From the NCBI GenBank assembly GCA_964434165.1, contig CAYSUS010000003.1, positions 1 through 64,000 of the forward strand: a stretch of DNA of 64,000 nt, read 5' to 3'. Within the stretch, counting starts at the first letter, position 1. Each line of letters starts with the position of its first letter. The notes under the pieces are model-generated. The model was not told the origin of the DNA. It saw only the letters and a list, made by a program, of their open reading frames with translations, and searched no databases. The translations under genes and the position numbers were made by a program. Below are positions 33,693 to 41,921 of this stretch, piece by piece. The stretch comes from CAYSUS01 sp964434165. GTDB taxonomy: Bacteria; Planctomycetota; Planctomycetia; Pirellulales; Thermoguttaceae.

Positions 33693-34598
33693 GTGGAGGT
33701 TTCCGGGCCGGCACGGCCCGGGTCGGATTACGGAACACCGCACATGACGCTCTGCAAGTCGCTGTTGCTGCACCTGTACTATTACGGCTCCGGTCCCGTG
33801 CGATGGTGGGATCGGCTGGGCTGGGCCTGGGACGGCCGCTGCCCGATCACGGTGCTTTACTACCACCGCGTGGCCGACGAGGCTCCGGGGCCCTGGACCT
33901 GTCCCAACCGCCTTTTCGTGCGGCAAATGCAGTGGCTGGTGCGGCGATTCGAGATGATCTCGCTGGCCGAGGTGCAGCGGCGGATCCGTATCGGGGAGAG
34001 CGCGCGCCCGGCCGTGCACGTGACCTTCGACGACGGGTATTCGGAGAACTGCCAGGAGGCGATCCCGCTGCTGGTCCGGCTCCGCGTTCCGTGCACGTAC
34101 TTCGTGTCGGCGGGGCACGTCGTGTCGGGCGAGCCGTTCGCCCACGACCTGGCCTGCGGAACGCCGCGCCCGCCCAACACCCCGGAGCAGCTTCGCGCCA
34201 TGGCCGGGGCGGGGATCGAGATCGGCTCGCACACCTTCACGCACGCCGACCTGGGCGCCGCGCTTTCGGACGCGCAGCTCCGCCACGAGCTGGCCGGCTC
34301 GAAGGCCCAGATCGAGCAAATCGTCGCGCGCCCGGTCCGCTACTTCGCCTTCCCGTACGGCCAGTTTCGCCACCTCAGCGCGGCGGCCTTCGAGCACGCG
34401 CGTCGGGCGGGTTACGAAGCGGTGTGCACGGCCTTCGGCGGATACAACTTCCCCGGGGGCGACGCGTTTCACATCCGCCGCTTCCACGTGGACGACGACA
34501 TGATCCGCCTGAAGAACCACGCATCCATCGACCCGCGCAAGCTCCACGCCCCTTCGTTCGCCTACCCGTCGATCCCGGCCGAGAACGCCTCGGCGTGA
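33693..34598 (+). CDS. Polysaccharide deacetylase (NodB/CE4 family)
   Basis: 301 aa. The NodB homology region shows motif 1 VTFDDGYSENC (catalytic base Asp and metal Asp), motif 2 GSHTFTHADL (H-x3-H metal site), and FAFPYGQF for motif 3. These metal-dependent enzymes remove N- or O-acetyl groups from polysaccharide, here probably during exopolysaccharide assembly. No clear signal peptide, but a hydrophobic stretch lies near the N-terminus (LLLHLYYYG). Two starts are possible: GTG 33693 with AGGAG five bases upstream (used) and ATG 33744 without a good site. The next gene follows after 28 bases. Confidence 0.88.
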   Translation: MEVSGPARPGSDYGTPHMTLCKSLLLHLYYYGSGPVRWWDRLGWAWDGRCPITVLYYHRVADEAPGPWTCPNRLFVRQMQWLVRRFEMISLAEVQRRIRIGESARPAVHVTFDDGYSENCQEAIPLLVRLRVPCTYFVSAGHVVSGEPFAHDLACGTPRPPNTPEQLRAMAGAGIEIGSHTFTHADLGAALSDAQLRHELAGSKAQIEQIVARPVRYFAFPYGQFRHLSAAAFEHARRAGYEAVCTAFGGYNFPGGDAFHIRRFHVDDDMIRLKNHASIDPRKLHAPSFAYPSIPAENASA

Positions 34599-34626
34599 GC
34601 CCACGCGGCAAGCCTGACTGCACCCC

Positions 34627-36237
34627 ATGCCCGACGCATCTCCCAGCAACCACGCGGCCCCGCAGCGGGCCCTGCTGCGCCGCGACACGCTCGCCGGGAG
34701 CGTGGTGATCCTGCTCGCGCTGACCGGCGTGCAGCGGATGGTGGGCTTCTTGCGCGCGGTGCTGTTCTGCCGGTGGCTGGACGCGGAGCAGTTGGGCCAG
34801 TGGGACATGGCGTTCGGGTTTCTGGTTCTGGCCGCGCCGCTGGCGATCCTCGCCCTGCCCGGCTCCTTCGGCCGCTACGTGGAGCGCTATCGCCTGAAGC
34901 GGCAACTGCCCACCATGCTCCGGCGCACGGGCCTGGCGTGCGCGGCGCTGACGGCCGGCGCGGTGGCGCTGATCGTCGTGGGCCGCGACTGGGTGGCCGC
35001 GCTGGTCTTCGGATCGGCCGAGTTCGGGGGGCTGGTCCTCGTGCTCGCCGCCGCGCTGGCCGCGGTGATCTCGCTGAACTTCATGACCGAGCTGTTCACG
35101 GCCCTGCGCAGCGTGCGCCTGGTGGCGATCCTGTTCTTCATCAACAGCGTGGGGTTCGCCGCGATCGGGGTGGGCCTGCTGCTGGGCTGGCGCGACGACG
35201 CGTCCAGCGTGATCGCCGCCTACGGCGCCGCCAACCTGATCTCCGCGTCCGTGGCCCTGTTTTTCCTCGTGCGGGCGTGGGGCCAGCTCCCGCAGGGAGG
35301 AGAGCCGCTTCTGCACCAGGCGATGTGGAGCCGGCTGCTGCCGTTCGCCATGTGGGTCTGGGTCACCAACCTGATGGCCAACCTGTTCGAGGTCGCCGAC
35401 CGCTACATGATCATCCACTTCTCCGGCGCGGCGCCGGCCGACGCGCTGGCGATGGTCGGGCAGTACCACAGCAGCCGCGTGGTGCCGGTGCTGCTGTTCT
35501 CGGTCGCCCAGATGCTCGGCGGCATGATCACCCCGCACCTCAGCGCCGACTGGGAGGCGGGGCGCCGCGCGCAGGTCTCGGCGCGGCTGGGCCTGTTCCT
35601 CAAGGGCCTGTCGCTGGCGCTGACCGCGGCGGGCGTGGCCGTGCTGATCGTGGCCCCGTGGCTGTTCGGCGTGGCCCTGGCCGGCAAGTTCCCGGAGGGC
35701 CGGGCCGTGCTGCCCTGGACGCTGACCTACTGCTCGTGGTTCGGGCTGACGATCGTGGCGCAGAATTACCTGTGGTGCGCCGAGCGGGCCTGGCTCTCCA
35801 GCGTGGCCCTGGGAATCGGCCTGGCCGTCAACGTCTCGCTCAACCTGATGCTCATGCCCCGCCTGGGACTGCTCGGCGCGGTGCTGGCCACGGCCTCGGC
35901 CAACCTCGTGGCCCTGGCGCTGGTCGTGGCGTTCGGGCGGCGCCTGGGGCTGAAGACCGACCGGGGGCTGCTCGTGTTCCTTGCCCTGCCGCTGGCAGTG
36001 AACCTGGGGCCGTGGCTGGCCGCGCTGGTGCTGGCCGCCGTGGTCCTCGACGCCGCGGCCTCCGATCGCACGTTCTCCGCGGAGGAGAAGCGGCAGCTCC
36101 TCTCGGGACTCCTGCCCTGCCTGGAGCGGCTCCCGTGGCTGGCGCGCCTCTGGCCGGGGCCGCTCCGCCGGGCCGCCGCGGTCGCCGAGTCCGGCAAGCA
36201 CACCGGGACCATCGACGGGGAGCTGCCACGACGATGA
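34627..36237 (+). CDS. Polysaccharide flippase (Wzx/MOP superfamily)
   Basis: 536 aa with about 12-14 hydrophobic segments spaced as in MOP-superfamily lipid-linked oligosaccharide flippases. It opens with LAGSVVILLALTGVQRMVGFLRAVLF and has the amphipathic EVADRYMIIHFSG segment and paired helices of the polysaccharide biosynthesis C-terminal domain (LAVNVSLNLMLMPRLGLLGA). It is predicted to move undecaprenyl-linked repeat units across the inner membrane for the polymerase/ligase encoded nearby. The stop overlaps the next gene's ATG by four bases (ATGA), implying translational coupling. The ATG at 34627 is 28 bases after the deacetylase stop; weak ribosome site. Confidence 0.9.
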   Translation: MPDASPSNHAAPQRALLRRDTLAGSVVILLALTGVQRMVGFLRAVLFCRWLDAEQLGQWDMAFGFLVLAAPLAILALPGSFGRYVERYRLKRQLPTMLRRTGLACAALTAGAVALIVVGRDWVAALVFGSAEFGGLVLVLAAALAAVISLNFMTELFTALRSVRLVAILFFINSVGFAAIGVGLLLGWRDDASSVIAAYGAANLISASVALFFLVRAWGQLPQGGEPLLHQAMWSRLLPFAMWVWVTNLMANLFEVADRYMIIHFSGAAPADALAMVGQYHSSRVVPVLLFSVAQMLGGMITPHLSADWEAGRRAQVSARLGLFLKGLSLALTAAGVAVLIVAPWLFGVALAGKFPEGRAVLPWTLTYCSWFGLTIVAQNYLWCAERAWLSSVALGIGLAVNVSLNLMLMPRLGLLGAVLATASANLVALALVVAFGRRLGLKTDRGLLVFLALPLAVNLGPWLAALVLAAVVLDAAASDRTFSAEEKRQLLSGLLPCLERLPWLARLWPGPLRRAAAVAESGKHTGTIDGELPRR

Positions 36238-37490
36238 TCCGCCGACGCCCCATGCCGCCTCCGGACGACCGCGGCCCGCTGCGCGTGATGTTCGTGATCA
36301 CGTGCATGCCGGTGGGCGGTGCGGAAACCCTGCTCGTGCAGATCGTCCGCCGCATGGACCGCGGCCGGTTCGCGCCGGAGATCTGCTGCCTGAAATACCC
36401 CGGCCCGCTGGGCGAGATGATCGCCGCCGAGGTCCCGGTGCACACGGGCCTCCTGTCGCACAAGTACGACCTCCGCGTGCTGCCGCGCCTGGCGAAGCGG
36501 ATACACGAGCGCAAGGTCGACGCCGTGGTGACGGTCGGCACGGGTGGCGACAAGATGTTCTGGGGGCGCCTGGCCGCCTGGCTCGACGGGGTGCCGGTGA
36601 TCTGCTCGGCGCTGCACTCGACCGGGCTGCCCGACCGCGTGGAGCGGCTCAACCGCCTGCTCGCCCCGATCACCGACGCCTTCATCGCCGTGGCCCCGGC
36701 GCACGGCCGCTACCTGGCCGAGCACGAGGGCTGTCCAGCCGACCGGGTGGTGGTGATCCCCAACGGCGTGGACGTGGAGCGGTTCCATCCGCGGTGGCCC
36801 GACCGCGACCTGGCCCGACAGGTCGGATTGCCGGAGGGCGCGCCGGTGGCGGGCATCGTGGCCGCGCTGCGGCCCGAGAAGAACCACGAGTTGCTCCTGA
36901 AGGCCGCGGCCATCCTGCGGCGGCGCGTGCCGGAGGCGCGATGGCTCGTGGTCGGCGACGGGACGCGCCGCGCAGAGCTGGAACGTCTCGCCGCGGAGCT
37001 GGGCCTCTCCGAGGCCGTGTGCTTCCTCGGATCGAGGAGCGACGTGCCGCAGGTCCTCTCGCTCGTGGACGTCTTCGTGCTCACCTCGCACATGGAGGCC
37101 AACCCGGTCTCGATCCTCGAGGCCATGGCCATGGAGAAGCCCGTCGTGGCCACCGCGGTGGGCAGCGTGCCCGAGACGGTGCACGACGGCCTGACCGGGT
37201 TCCTCGTGCCGCCCGGCGATGCCGAGGCCGTGGCGGCTCGCGTGACGGAGCTGCTCGAAGACCCGGATCGCGCGGCGGCCATGGGGCGGCGGGGTCGCGA
37301 GGAGGTGATCGCGCGATGGTCGGTCCAGCGCATGGTGCAGGGGTACGAGGAGCTGATCCTCGGCATCTACCGCCGCAAGGCGGCCGGGCTGCGGCTGCCT
37401 CCGCGACGAACGGAGAGCCACGACGCCGCGCCCGCCGGCCCCCCTTCCGGTGACGCCGCGCGCGGCCGCCCCGAAGTCGAGTGCGAATGA
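36234..37490 (+). CDS. Glycosyltransferase family 4
   Basis: 418 aa. Two Rossmann domains of GT-B fold: the N-terminal part opens VMFVITCMPVGGAETLLVQIVRRMD, the classic GT4 acceptor-side Gly loop. The C-terminal part has GIVAALRPEKNHELLLKAAAIL, VVGDGTRRAELERLA, and the retaining GT4 E-x7-E motif in HMEANPVSILEAMAMEKPVVAT. It transfers a sugar from a nucleotide donor to a lipid-linked intermediate in the cytoplasm; the sugar is unknown. The ATG at 36234 overlaps the flippase stop by four bases. Last gene of the exopolysaccharide run; a Pro/Ala-rich tail of about 40 residues follows the domain. Confidence 0.92.
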   Translation: MIRRRPMPPPDDRGPLRVMFVITCMPVGGAETLLVQIVRRMDRGRFAPEICCLKYPGPLGEMIAAEVPVHTGLLSHKYDLRVLPRLAKRIHERKVDAVVTVGTGGDKMFWGRLAAWLDGVPVICSALHSTGLPDRVERLNRLLAPITDAFIAVAPAHGRYLAEHEGCPADRVVVIPNGVDVERFHPRWPDRDLARQVGLPEGAPVAGIVAALRPEKNHELLLKAAAILRRRVPEARWLVVGDGTRRAELERLAAELGLSEAVCFLGSRSDVPQVLSLVDVFVLTSHMEANPVSILEAMAMEKPVVATAVGSVPETVHDGLTGFLVPPGDAEAVAARVTELLEDPDRAAAMGRRGREEVIARWSVQRMVQGYEELILGIYRRKAAGLRLPPRRTESHDAAPAGPPSGDAARGRPEVECE

Positions 37491-37919
37491 CCGCGCGCGG
37501 TCACTTCTCGCTCAGGCGGCACTCGCCGGATCGGGCCTGTCAAGCGTCCCGGCGGCAAGCAAGGAGTCCCGTCGGGAAGAGCTCGATCGGTCCGGTCCCG
37601 CGCCCCTCAAGCGACGAGGCGATCGCCGGCGTGTGACCGCATTGCAGGATGGTGCAAGGCGGTTCTGGGGGCCGTTGTTGCGTGGCTGGGCGGGCGAAGG
37701 AAGCTGGCGGCCCGCGCAACGGCTCGACAGGCCTGCGCGATTTCCCCACCGCAGGGGCGTATGGCGGGGCCAAGCTCCCCGGGGCGCCGCGCCTTGCGAG
37801 GCCGTTGACCGAAGCCTTATGGCCGCTTACAGTAGGGGTTTGCGCCGGAGATCGTATCGAGTCGCCGGGACGTTCGGTCCGGGCGGGCTCGGCGCCGTCG
37901 TCTATTCCTCGGTACGCGC
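37491..37919. other. Intergenic region before hisF
   Basis: 429 bases. Apart from the hisF promoter near its right end nothing was recognised. GACCGCGCGCGGTC at 37489-37502, overlapping the glycosyltransferase stop, is a perfect 14-bp palindrome that might help terminate the upstream operon, but no T-run follows. Confidence 0.5.
37805..37833 (+). promoter_or_regulatory. Sigma70-type promoter of hisF
   Basis: TTGACC (37805-37810), a 17-base spacer and TACAGT (37828-37833). The predicted start of transcription is about 80 bases before the hisF ATG. Good match for this genome. Confidence 0.6.
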
Positions 37920-38702
37920 ATGCTGGCCAAACGCGTCATCCCCTGCCTGGACGTCAACGAGGGCCGGGTGGTCAAGGGGACGAACTTCCTGAATCTCCGC
38001 GACGCCGGCGATCCGGTGGAGGTGGCGGCGCGCTACGAGGCCGAGGGCGCCGACGAGGTGGTGTTCCTCGACATCACGGCCAGCCACGAGGGGCGCGACA
38101 TCATCCTCGACGTGGTTCGCCGCACCGCCGAGGTCTGCTTCATGCCCCTGACCGTGGGCGGGGGCATCCGCCACCTGGACGACATCCGCGCGCTGTTAAG
38201 CGCGGGCTGCGACAAGGTCTCGATCAACTCGGCCGCCTGCCGCGACCCCGACCTGGTGCGCCAGGCCGCGCGGCGGTTCGGCAGCCAGTGCATCGTCGTG
38301 AACATCGACCCCAAGCGGGTCCACCGCGACGGCCGCGAGGTCTGGGAGGTCCACATCAACGGGGGCCGCGTTCCGACCGGGCTGGAGGCGGTGCCCTGGG
38401 CCCGCGAGGTCGAGCGCCTGGGGGCCGGCGAGATCGTGCTCACCTCGATGGACGCCGACGGCACCAAGGACGGCTACGACCTGGAGATCACCCGGGCGGT
38501 GACCGACGCGGTGCGGATCCCCGTGGTGGCCAGCGGCGGGGCCGGCCGGCCGGAGCACCTGGCCGAGGCGATCCTCGACGGCGGGGCGGAAGCCGCGCTG
38601 GCGGCCAGCATCTTCCATTACGGTGAATACACTATCCGTCAGACCAAGGAGGTCATGCGGGCGCGGGGCGTCCCCGTGCGCCTGGAGCGGAACGGACGTT
38701 GA
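37920..38702 (+). CDS. hisF: Imidazole glycerol phosphate synthase subunit HisF
   Basis: 260 aa, the usual HisF length. The (beta/alpha)8 barrel starts LAKRVIPCLDVNEGRVVKG (catalytic Asp11) and has VVFLDITAS, PLTVGGGIRHLDDIRALL, VSINSAA, VVNIDPKRV (second catalytic Asp near 130), LTSMDADGTKDGYDLE and VVASGGAG phosphate-binding loops. HisF is the cyclase subunit: with HisH it converts PRFAR and ammonia to imidazole glycerol phosphate and AICAR in histidine synthesis. No hisH, hisA or other his gene is near, so the gene is separated from a his operon. Its own promoter lies upstream; the ATG at 37920 has no strong ribosome site. Confidence 0.97.
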   Translation: MLAKRVIPCLDVNEGRVVKGTNFLNLRDAGDPVEVAARYEAEGADEVVFLDITASHEGRDIILDVVRRTAEVCFMPLTVGGGIRHLDDIRALLSAGCDKVSINSAACRDPDLVRQAARRFGSQCIVVNIDPKRVHRDGREVWEVHINGGRVPTGLEAVPWAREVERLGAGEIVLTSMDADGTKDGYDLEITRAVTDAVRIPVVASGGAGRPEHLAEAILDGGAEAALAASIFHYGEYTIRQTKEVMRARGVPVRLERNGR

Positions 38703-38814
38703 AGGAGGCGCGCGTCCGCGCGCGATCGAGCGGGCAGCGGCGCGGGACGGGCGGTCGCCCGGACCGCGCGGGACGAATCGGGATCGATCGTATTCCCCGG
38801 AGGATCAACGAGTC

Positions 38815-39981
38815 ATGGCGACGACCATCGAAGTGGACCAGGAACATGCCTTCGGCCCTCAGAAGGACCTGGAGATCGACAAGCTGTTTCGGGCCCTGGT
38901 GAAGCTGGAGGGGAGCGATTTGCACTTGAAGGTCGGGCGTCCGCCCCACGTGCGCGTGGCCGGATCGCTCCGCCCCCTGAACCGGGGGCCGATCGAGAAG
39001 GAGGAGATGGAGCGGCTGATCTTCGCGATGTTCGACTCCGACCCGCGCCTGAAGGACCGTCGCTGGGAGATCTTCAACCGCGACGGCGGGGTGGATTTCG
39101 CCCACATCCTCGACATCGAGGACAAGACCTGGCGGTTCCGCGTCAACGTGCTCCAGCAGATGGGCTTCGTGGGGATGGTGGCGCGGCGCGTGAACAACTG
39201 GATCCCGGACTTCTCCCAGTTGAACCTGCCCCCGGTGCTGGAGCGGCTGTGCAAGTACGACCAGGGGATGATCCTCCTGGCCGGAGTGACCGGGTCGGGA
39301 AAGAGCACGACCATCGCCTCGATGCTCGACTGGGTCAATCACAACTACCGCAAGCACATCCTCACCCTGGAGGACCCGATCGAGTTCACGTTCACCGAGG
39401 ACAAGTGCCTGATCAACCAGCGGGAGATCGGCCAGGACGTGGTGGACTTCATCATCGGCATGAAGCACGCCGTGCGCGAAGACCCCGACGTCATGCTGGT
39501 GGGCGAGATGCGCGACCGCGAGACGTTCGAGACGGCGATCCAGGCCGCGGAGACCGGGCACCTGGTGTTCGGCACGATCCACGCCTCGACCTCGCCGAGC
39601 ACGATCGGCCGCATCCTCGACCTCTTCCCCGACGCGATGCACAGCGCGATCCGCAGCGCCCTGGTCTTCAACATGAAGGCGATCATCGCCCAGAAGCTGC
39701 TGCCGTCGATCAAGCCGGGCGTGGCGCGGGTGCCCACCGTGGAGATCATGACCTTCAACCCCACGGTCCGCAAGCTGATCATGGAGCGTCGCGACGAGAG
39801 CCTCGGCGACGCGATCCGCATCAGCGCCAAGGAGGGCATGCAGGACTTCACGATGAGCCTGAAGTACCTCGTCGAGAACGACTTCATCGAGCGGGCGACC
39901 GCCTTCGAGGTGGCCCCCAACCCCGAGGCCCTGAAAATGGCGCTGAAGGGCATCGAGGTCAAGGAGCCGGGCATCCTCTGA
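38815..39981 (+). CDS. pilT: PilT-type pilus retraction ATPase
   Basis: 388 aa. The N-terminal PAS-like part (KLEGSDLHLKVGRPPHVRVAG) matches the PilT/PilU opening. The ATPase core has Walker A GVTGSGKSTT, Asp box HILTLEDPIEFTF, Walker B-type DPDVMLVGEMRD and the His box TGHLVFGTIHAS, then RILDLFP. These hexameric ATPases depolymerise type IV pili or serve T4P-related secretion. The ATG at 38815 is about 12 bases from GGAGGATC; upstream codons overlap the hisF end. It is followed after 61 bases by a second, divergent ATPase of the same superfamily, so the two are probably co-expressed. No pilin, PilC or secretin genes are adjacent. Confidence 0.9.
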   Translation: MATTIEVDQEHAFGPQKDLEIDKLFRALVKLEGSDLHLKVGRPPHVRVAGSLRPLNRGPIEKEEMERLIFAMFDSDPRLKDRRWEIFNRDGGVDFAHILDIEDKTWRFRVNVLQQMGFVGMVARRVNNWIPDFSQLNLPPVLERLCKYDQGMILLAGVTGSGKSTTIASMLDWVNHNYRKHILTLEDPIEFTFTEDKCLINQREIGQDVVDFIIGMKHAVREDPDVMLVGEMRDRETFETAIQAAETGHLVFGTIHASTSPSTIGRILDLFPDAMHSAIRSALVFNMKAIIAQKLLPSIKPGVARVPTVEIMTFNPTVRKLIMERRDESLGDAIRISAKEGMQDFTMSLKYLVENDFIERATAFEVAPNPEALKMALKGIEVKEPGIL

Positions 39982-40042
39982 CGACGCGCGGGGCCGTGGC
40001 TCCCACGCACTGACACCTTTGCGCAACGACGACGAGCCGACG

Positions 40043-41827
40043 ATGCAACGCTACCGCCGCACGCGCCGCCTGCTGGTGCTCCTCTTCCTTCTCGCCGCGG
40101 TGTGGGCGGCGGGGGCCGACGCCGCCCTGGCCCAGGGCACGTCCATGCCCGACTACACCTTCCGCCCGGGCTGGACCGGCCCCGGCTACTACCTGAGCTG
40201 GATCAAGATGCTCGCCTGCTGGCTGGTGTTCCTGCTCTGGGTGGGCACGACCGACTGGGTCAGCCGCGACGCCGTGGCGCACCGGCTGGACTATCTCCGC
40301 TGGAACCCCATCGTGTTCGGCACGTTCATGGCGGCCATGGTCCTGGTGTGGATCGGGCTGCCGTACTTCTGGCTCGCCTTTCCGCTTCTGATCGCGGCGC
40401 ACGCCGGGCCCCTGACCGCGTACATCCTGTACCGCAACAAGAAGGTCCCGCCGAACGAGATGGTGATGACGCCGGATCATCTCCGTCACTGGTTCGCGGC
40501 GAAGATGTCCGTGTTCGGCGTGAAGGTCGAGGCCGAGAAGAAGGCGGCTTACGAGAAGGGGCCGCCGCTGCTTCTGGAGCCGCGCGGCGGCCCGACCCCG
40601 CCGCAGGAGCAGGCCCGGGTGATCGCCGCGCGCCAGCACCCGGGGTTTAACGTCGCCCGGCACGTCCTGGCCGACGCGCTCGACCGCCGCGCCAGCGCGC
40701 TGTTGCTCGACTTCACCCAGCAGGGCGTCGCGGTGAAGTACCAGATCGACGGGGTGTGGCACAACGCCGAGCCGCTCGGCCGCGAGGACGGTGACCCGGC
40801 CCTGGAGGCCCTCAAGGTGCTCTGCGGCGCGAACCCCGCCGATCGCCAGTCCAAGCAGGAGGGCGTGTTCACGGCCAAGTACCAGAAGATGGCGCATCCG
40901 GGGCGGATGGTCAGCCAGGGGACGAAGACGGGCGAGCGCGTGGTGATCCAGTTCGAGCCCGAGGGCGTGCAGTTCACCACGCTCACCGAGATCGGCATGC
41001 GCGAGAAGATGCAGGAGCAGCTCAAGGAGGTGCTCCTGCGCGACAAGGGATTCGTGATCCTCTCGGCCATGCCGGGCACGGGGCTGAAGACGACCACCTG
41101 GGCCGTGATCAAGAGCCAGGACCGCATCATGCGGGAGTTCATCGCGGTGGAGGACGAGCAGAATCGCTACGAGGAGGTGGAGAACGTTCCGGTCGAGACC
41201 TACAATTCGGCCAACGGCGAGTCGCCCGACGCGATCCTCGTCAAGGTGTTCCGCAAGTACCCCAACGTGCTCGTGATCCGCGACCTGGTCAACGCCGAGA
41301 CCGTGAAGATGCTCTGCGACGAGGTCGATTCGGAGGACCGCGTGGTGATCAGCGCGGTGCGGGCGAAGGACTGCGCTGAGGCCCTGCTGCGCGTGCTGGC
41401 CCTGAAGGCCCCGGCCGAGGACTTCGCAAGCTGCGTCACCGGCGTGCTCAACCAGCGCCTGATCCGCAAACTGTGCGAGAAGTGCAAGCAGGCCTACCAG
41501 CCCACGCCCCAGGTGCTCCAGCAGTTGGGCATCCCGCAGGGGAAGGTGCAGGTGCTCTACCGCACGCCGCAGCCCACCGAGGAGAACCCGCACCCCGAGG
41601 AGTGCGAGGAGTGCGGCGGCATCGGCTACAAGGGCCAGACGGGCCTGTTCGAGTGGTGGACCATCGACGACGCAGTCCGGCAGGTGTTGGCCAGCAGCCC
41701 GAACCTTCAGGCCCTGCGCCAGGCCGCGCGCAAGGCCGGCATGCGGACCATGCAGGAGGAAGGCATCCTCATGGTGGCCAAGGGGATTACCTCGCTGCCG
41801 GAGCTGTCGCGGGTGTTGAAGCTGTGA
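40043..41827 (+). CDS. Membrane-anchored PilB/GspE-like ATPase with degenerate nucleotide motifs
   Basis: 594 aa. A signal-like N-terminus (LLVLLFLLAAVWAAGADA) and two or three hydrophobic helices (to about 140) precede a GspE/PilB-type region. Its Walker A is AMPGTGLKTTT: Leu replaces the Gly before Lys. In the Walker B region VLVIRDLVNAET lacks the usual GEIRD Glu, and the His box is RVVISAVRAKD. The four-Cys metal motif of GspE is kept (CEKC ... CEEC). It may be a weakly active or regulatory partner of the adjacent PilT. Similar membrane-fused ATPases are, from memory, recurrent in Planctomycetes. ATG 40043 is used; a TTG eight codons earlier has no ribosome site. Confidence 0.8.
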   Translation: MQRYRRTRRLLVLLFLLAAVWAAGADAALAQGTSMPDYTFRPGWTGPGYYLSWIKMLACWLVFLLWVGTTDWVSRDAVAHRLDYLRWNPIVFGTFMAAMVLVWIGLPYFWLAFPLLIAAHAGPLTAYILYRNKKVPPNEMVMTPDHLRHWFAAKMSVFGVKVEAEKKAAYEKGPPLLLEPRGGPTPPQEQARVIAARQHPGFNVARHVLADALDRRASALLLDFTQQGVAVKYQIDGVWHNAEPLGREDGDPALEALKVLCGANPADRQSKQEGVFTAKYQKMAHPGRMVSQGTKTGERVVIQFEPEGVQFTTLTEIGMREKMQEQLKEVLLRDKGFVILSAMPGTGLKTTTWAVIKSQDRIMREFIAVEDEQNRYEEVENVPVETYNSANGESPDAILVKVFRKYPNVLVIRDLVNAETVKMLCDEVDSEDRVVISAVRAKDCAEALLRVLALKAPAEDFASCVTGVLNQRLIRKLCEKCKQAYQPTPQVLQQLGIPQGKVQVLYRTPQPTEENPHPEECEECGGIGYKGQTGLFEWWTIDDAVRQVLASSPNLQALRQAARKAGMRTMQEEGILMVAKGITSLPELSRVLKL

Positions 41828-41832
41828 GGAGA

Positions 41833-41861
41833 GGGATTGGGGATTGGGGACTAGGGATTGG
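41833..41861. repeat. GGGATTGG tandem repeat
   Basis: GGGATTGG units in tandem with one variant (GGGATTGGGGATTGGGGA then CTAGGGATTGG). It directly follows the ATPase stop codon. G-rich on the coding strand and able, in principle, to form a G-quadruplex in the mRNA. Confidence 0.6.
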
Positions 41862-41921
41862 AGGCGCGCGGTAATGCGAGATCGGCAACAGGGCCGCCGC
41901 GATGGGGATGAGGGACCCGTG

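Noticed and set aside
34773..36233. Long in-frame extension upstream of the GT4 glycosyltransferase
   Set aside because: The extension overlaps the whole flippase gene in another frame and is Arg/Gly/Pro-rich; the ATGA overlap at 36234 gives the proper start.
38815..41827. A complete type IV pilus or type II secretion locus
   Set aside because: Only two ATPases are present; no platform protein, secretin, prepilin peptidase or minor pilins are adjacent, and the DUF1559 pseudopilin is 30 kb away.
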